From Pinguiococcus pyrenoidosus (taxonomy: Eukaryota; Sar; Pinguiophyceae; Pinguiochrysidales; Pinguiochrysidaceae): a stretch of 44,183 bases of DNA. The position numbers and the translations under genes are program-made. Positions 41,195 to 44,183 of this stretch are shown here, piece after piece; positions within the stretch are counted from its first letter, which is position 1, and each line of letters starts with the position of its first letter. The notes below the pieces were generated by a model, which was given only the letters and a program-made list of their open reading frames with translations, did not search any database and was not told the origin of the DNA. The stretch covers positions 1 through 44,183 of the forward strand of contig JAAMXY010004250.1 of the NCBI GenBank assembly GCA_019677205.1, given 5' to 3'.

Positions 41195-42596
41195 ATGTCT
41201 GCAGTGCCCCATAGCCAACAGCTGGCCAGCAGCACTCTGGCGTCGCCGAGCTTGCAGCCCTCGAGGAGTTTCAGGTGGGCTTCTTGTCCTCATTCTGGGT
41301 TGGGTGGCTTCTGAGAAGCCCTGCTGAAGCGAGCGCGGCACTCTGCGACAGATGCACGTACCCGGGCTGCGGACGGATCTTCTCCAAGAGCTCCAACCTC
41401 AGGCAGCACACTAGGATCCACACGGGCGAGAGGCCGTTCGCATGTCCCGTGGAAGGCTGCGGCAAGAGGTTCCGCCAGAGCGGGAACCTCACGAAGCACA
41501 TCCGCAGCCACGGCCACGCGGGCCTTCGCTGGAACCGGGAGACGAAGCAGAAGCCGTTCAAGTGCATGTATCCCGGCTGCGGAAAGAGCTTCACTGCGAA
41601 GAGCAGTCTGCAGATCCACATCCGCGTGCACACGGGAGAGAAACCCTTCGTGTGTGACTTCAAGAACTGTGGCCAGCGCTTCCACCACAAGAACGCCTTG
41701 AGGCAGCATCAGCGGGGCCACCAGCAAAGGGAGAAGCAGCTCTTCTTCTGCATGCACCAAAACTGCGGGAAAGGCTTTGAGACGGAGGCGGAGCTGAAGG
41801 AGCACCTAGCGAGGTAGGAGCCTCTTCGTACGGGTCCCATGGTTCCTTCCTTTTTGTGTTTCCGTACAAGGCTGCCGAAGGCTGCCAAAGCGGCTTCCGA
41901 CTAATACCGCCTCGCCTCAGGTACAACCCAGGCTTCCTTGCGGAGATTCGCGGGCTGGAAGCATCCCTCCAGCGCCTCGTCTCTGCCGTGCAGAACGGGA
42001 CGGCCGAAAGCAGCCAGGGCGAGCTTGCCGCGGCGATTCAGGAAGCACTGAGCAAGCTGGCGCAAGGGAGATTCTACAGCGGAAACGAAGCAGCAAGAGG
42101 CGGGCAAGATGCGAGTATCCACGAGTCGGTGGAGGGGGCAGCGATCGAGAGTGCTGTACCCGAGGTCCTTGAACCGGCAGTGAAAAGGTTGAAGCCCTCC
42201 CAGGACGAAGAGGAGCCAGCGGCGAACATGCCGGAGCCGCCAGCTGGGGGATGCCCCAAGTTAGATCCCATGTTCTCCCTCCTCGACGGCTATCTGCCGA
42301 GTTCGCCAGCATGCAAAGAAGCGGACCTTTTGGGCCCGCCCACCTTGCCAAGACCTGCAATGGCAGCCCTACCTGGCTTGGGCTGGGCAAACGTTGACGA
42401 ATATGACCTCATGCTGGCTCACGCGCCTCCAGCTACCCAAGCAAAAGCTGCTGTCGAGGCTGGCAAGAAGCCCATCTTGGGGGATGACTCTTCGTTGACG
42501 GAATCCAGTCTTTCTGATCCGCCTGAAGCCGCAGCGTCCGCCATAGCGAACGACCTAGACGGCGGCATGGAGTTCTTTGACTTCATGCTTCCGTAG
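41195..42596 (+). CDS. C2H2 zinc-finger transcription factor with acidic C-terminus
   Basis: Three exons, 41195-41274, 41334-41813 and 41921-42596, give 411 residues; the exon 2 acceptor could also be at 41316, but that leaves a 41-bp intron, shorter than any other here. Exon 2 carries five C2H2 fingers of the CxxxxC type (CTYPGC, CPVEGC, CMYPGC, CDFKNC, CMHQNC). Fingers 1-2 and 3-4 are linked by TGERPF and TGEKPF, and a short basic spacer separates pairs. The fifth finger lacks a clear second His. Exon 3 is Glu/Ala/Pro-rich, with a terminal FFDFMLP that could be an activation motif. The CxxxxC spacing and TFIIIA/Sp/KLF-like linkers indicate sequence-specific DNA binding. Confidence 0.87.
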
Positions 42597-42656
42597 GCAG
42601 ATGGCGTTCTCGGCGTGTTTGTTTCTGCGTCGCTCTCATCACAACTATCAGCAACG

Positions 42657-42674
42657 CCATCATCGTCATCATCG

Positions 42675-42705
<31 letters not shown>

Positions 42706-42719
42706 TTTCATCATCATGC
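42657..42719 (+). repeat. (CAT)n microsatellite
   Basis: A 60-bp run of CAT, with three CGT-type interruptions and one TTT, lies 60 bases after the zinc-finger stop, probably in the 3' UTR. Confidence 0.9.
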
Positions 42720-44183
42720 TGTCGAATCCCCATCAAGTGGCGCGTGCAGCAAGTATTGTCGGTAGCTTCCGTTGTGTATACAGGATGAGGTTGTATGGAA
42801 CGCAACAGTCGAGCGATGAGGCTGAATGACAGTCTCACCAACTTGAACTTTGATTTGTTTGTGTTTGTTTCCCCCTTCAACATGTCTGATAAACGCAATA
42901 TCCCATTTGCCGTCGATCTCTCCTGCATCCGTTGTCGGTGCCGTGCATCTGGATGGTCGTTTGCGGCTAGCGGTGGGCGGTGTACAATGCGTACGTCTTC
43001 AAGGCCGCGTCTCGGTTGGATGTGCCGAAGCCTACCAGTGCGGAGGTCCTCCGCTGAGACAGAGCCTGTCGCTCCAGTCCCGCAGCCGTCCAGTAGATGG
43101 GCCCCGGGGATCTATAGGGCTCTGGCGGGAACCGCACCGCCTGTTCCGAGGGCAGCATGAGCTGGCTGGATGGGAAAGCATGAACGACGCATCAAGCAGA
43201 AACGTTCTCACCGTGCCGAGGACGACTCTCCGATCGTTCACTGTGCTTCGCAGGCTAAGCACTTGTCTGGCAAAGCAGGAAGCTCCGTATGGCCCGATGC
43301 AGCGAAAATCCGTACCACCCTGCTCAAAATCCACCGCCGGCGTTCGCCGCAGCTTCGGCACGTGGAATTTCTGAGGTCCTGTCGGAGGTGAATTAGCTTC
43401 CCATCCCGGGTGGCCAAGGTGAAGCATCCTCGCCTACCCAAGTAATTCCTCGGCTGCCTCGGTGGGTCGTTCTTGATCAGCCTCGTGTGCAGCCTGGGCT
43501 TTCGGTATCGCTGCGTCTTTCGCTGCGGTGCGCTGGACGGGCCGCTGGAACCCGCAGCCCAGGTGATGGACTTGCTGCCAAAGTCATCAAGTTGGCCAGT
43601 GCTGTGACTGTGTCCAAGGGATCTTGCCGTAGCATCGCCCTGCCGCGTGCTGCTCAAAGACCCTTGGCTGGCAGAGCAGCGCATCTGCAACAGATCAATG
43701 CGTCGACGCCCGAAGCTTGCGGCGCCGCAGCTTCGTAATGGGTCTTCTTCGGACCGATCTGTGGAGCGAAGCCTCTTCGATGTCTACTGAATGCCGTACG
43801 GCAGCAATTTACGCTGCTATTTGCTAGACGAAATGCTTGTGTTCTTGGCGTCCACGGAAATCCTCGTTTGCGTTCGCTCGTTTCCCCCGATTTCTCTCTT
43901 CGCATTCCCGAGAGCAGAAACCCGCGGAGGGGCGGAAACGGTGCTTCATGTTTGATAACAATTCCAACAGCAGCAGCAAGTCTGTTCTCCAAACATGAAT
44001 GTTGTATAACATATCAAAGATCATAGAGTAGATCCCCGCGGCTTCAGGCAATATATAACGCTTCCTGATTTGGTGCATGATGCAGAATCCAGGCTCTGGC
44101 GCGACACAGGGCATCCATTTGAAGCGGTCACGAGGCGGCATTTGCTGTTCATCGCAGCCTTAAGGCGAATTGCGCGGACTCTC
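42720..44183. other. Unresolved terminal region
   Basis: Frames of 70-175 codons overlap on both strands, but none has a recognisable domain or a clear splice chain. Fragments such as WAVYNAYVFKAASRLDV (plus, ~42973) and GLAAKVIKLASAVTVSKG (plus, ~43565) look coding-like and might be exons of a plus-strand gene. A TATATA at 44052 could be a TATA box for either strand. I do not call a gene here. Confidence 0.35.

Noticed and set aside
33-44183. tRNA, rRNA, CRISPR arrays or bacterial operons
   Set aside because: No tRNA T-arm consensus, rRNA block or regular spacer array was seen; introns and targeting signals show nuclear eukaryotic DNA.

Overview
The window is nuclear DNA of a eukaryotic alga with a secondary, red-lineage plastid. 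Exon 1 of the light-harvesting-like gene at 27860 encodes a signal peptide that runs into an SAFVAP plastid motif. The gene at 942-1761 has a similar TEAF/RAAP junction followed by a twin-arginine thylakoid signal. An SDHA gene starts with a mitochondrial presequence. Introns are short (mostly 58-110 bp) and GT-AG, and all the ones I could phase keep the reading frame. A stramenopile or cryptophyte fits best; I cannot name the genus. A CEP19-like gene hints at a lineage that makes centrioles or flagella.

Layout: a WW/IQ acidic protein (33-710, +); a thylakoid-lumen protein (942-1761, -); a type III PI 4-kinase with a membrane N-terminus (2283-5594, +); a secreted/membrane protein of unknown function (5917-6938, -); a plastid SohB-like S49 protease (7336-9591, +); a RING-CH/FHA protein (9966-11491, -); a gene-poor stretch; the 3' relic of a non-LTR retrotransposon (12978-14351, +); a CDIN1/C15orf41 homologue (14592-15485, -); SDHA (15974-18487, +); a class 3 lipase (18891-20681, -); an unknown basic protein (20927-21954, +); a Dispatched/Patched-like RND transporter (22167-26111, -); an LHC-like protein (27860-28994, +); a sugar transporter (29407-31203, -); an unknown three-exon gene (31457-32439, -); a CCT-motif regulator (33585-34773, +); a TPR/IQ/LRR protein (35692-39546, +); a CEP19-like protein (39582-40487, -); a five-finger C2H2 protein (41195-42596, +); and an unresolved tail.

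These are ordinary single-gene units, not an operon. The strands alternate almost perfectly, so genes sit in head-to-head and tail-to-tail pairs. Four of the seven head-to-head gaps hold a short, very AT-rich island; tail-to-tail gaps are short or hold small tandem repeats. Three genes put their organelle targeting signal on a separate first exon, and two of these have unusually long first introns. I did not find a convincing new multi-gene system. The best leads are the membrane-PI4K fusion, the divergent-promoter AT islands, a shared CCATATTCG promoter element, and several conserved-looking proteins of unknown role.
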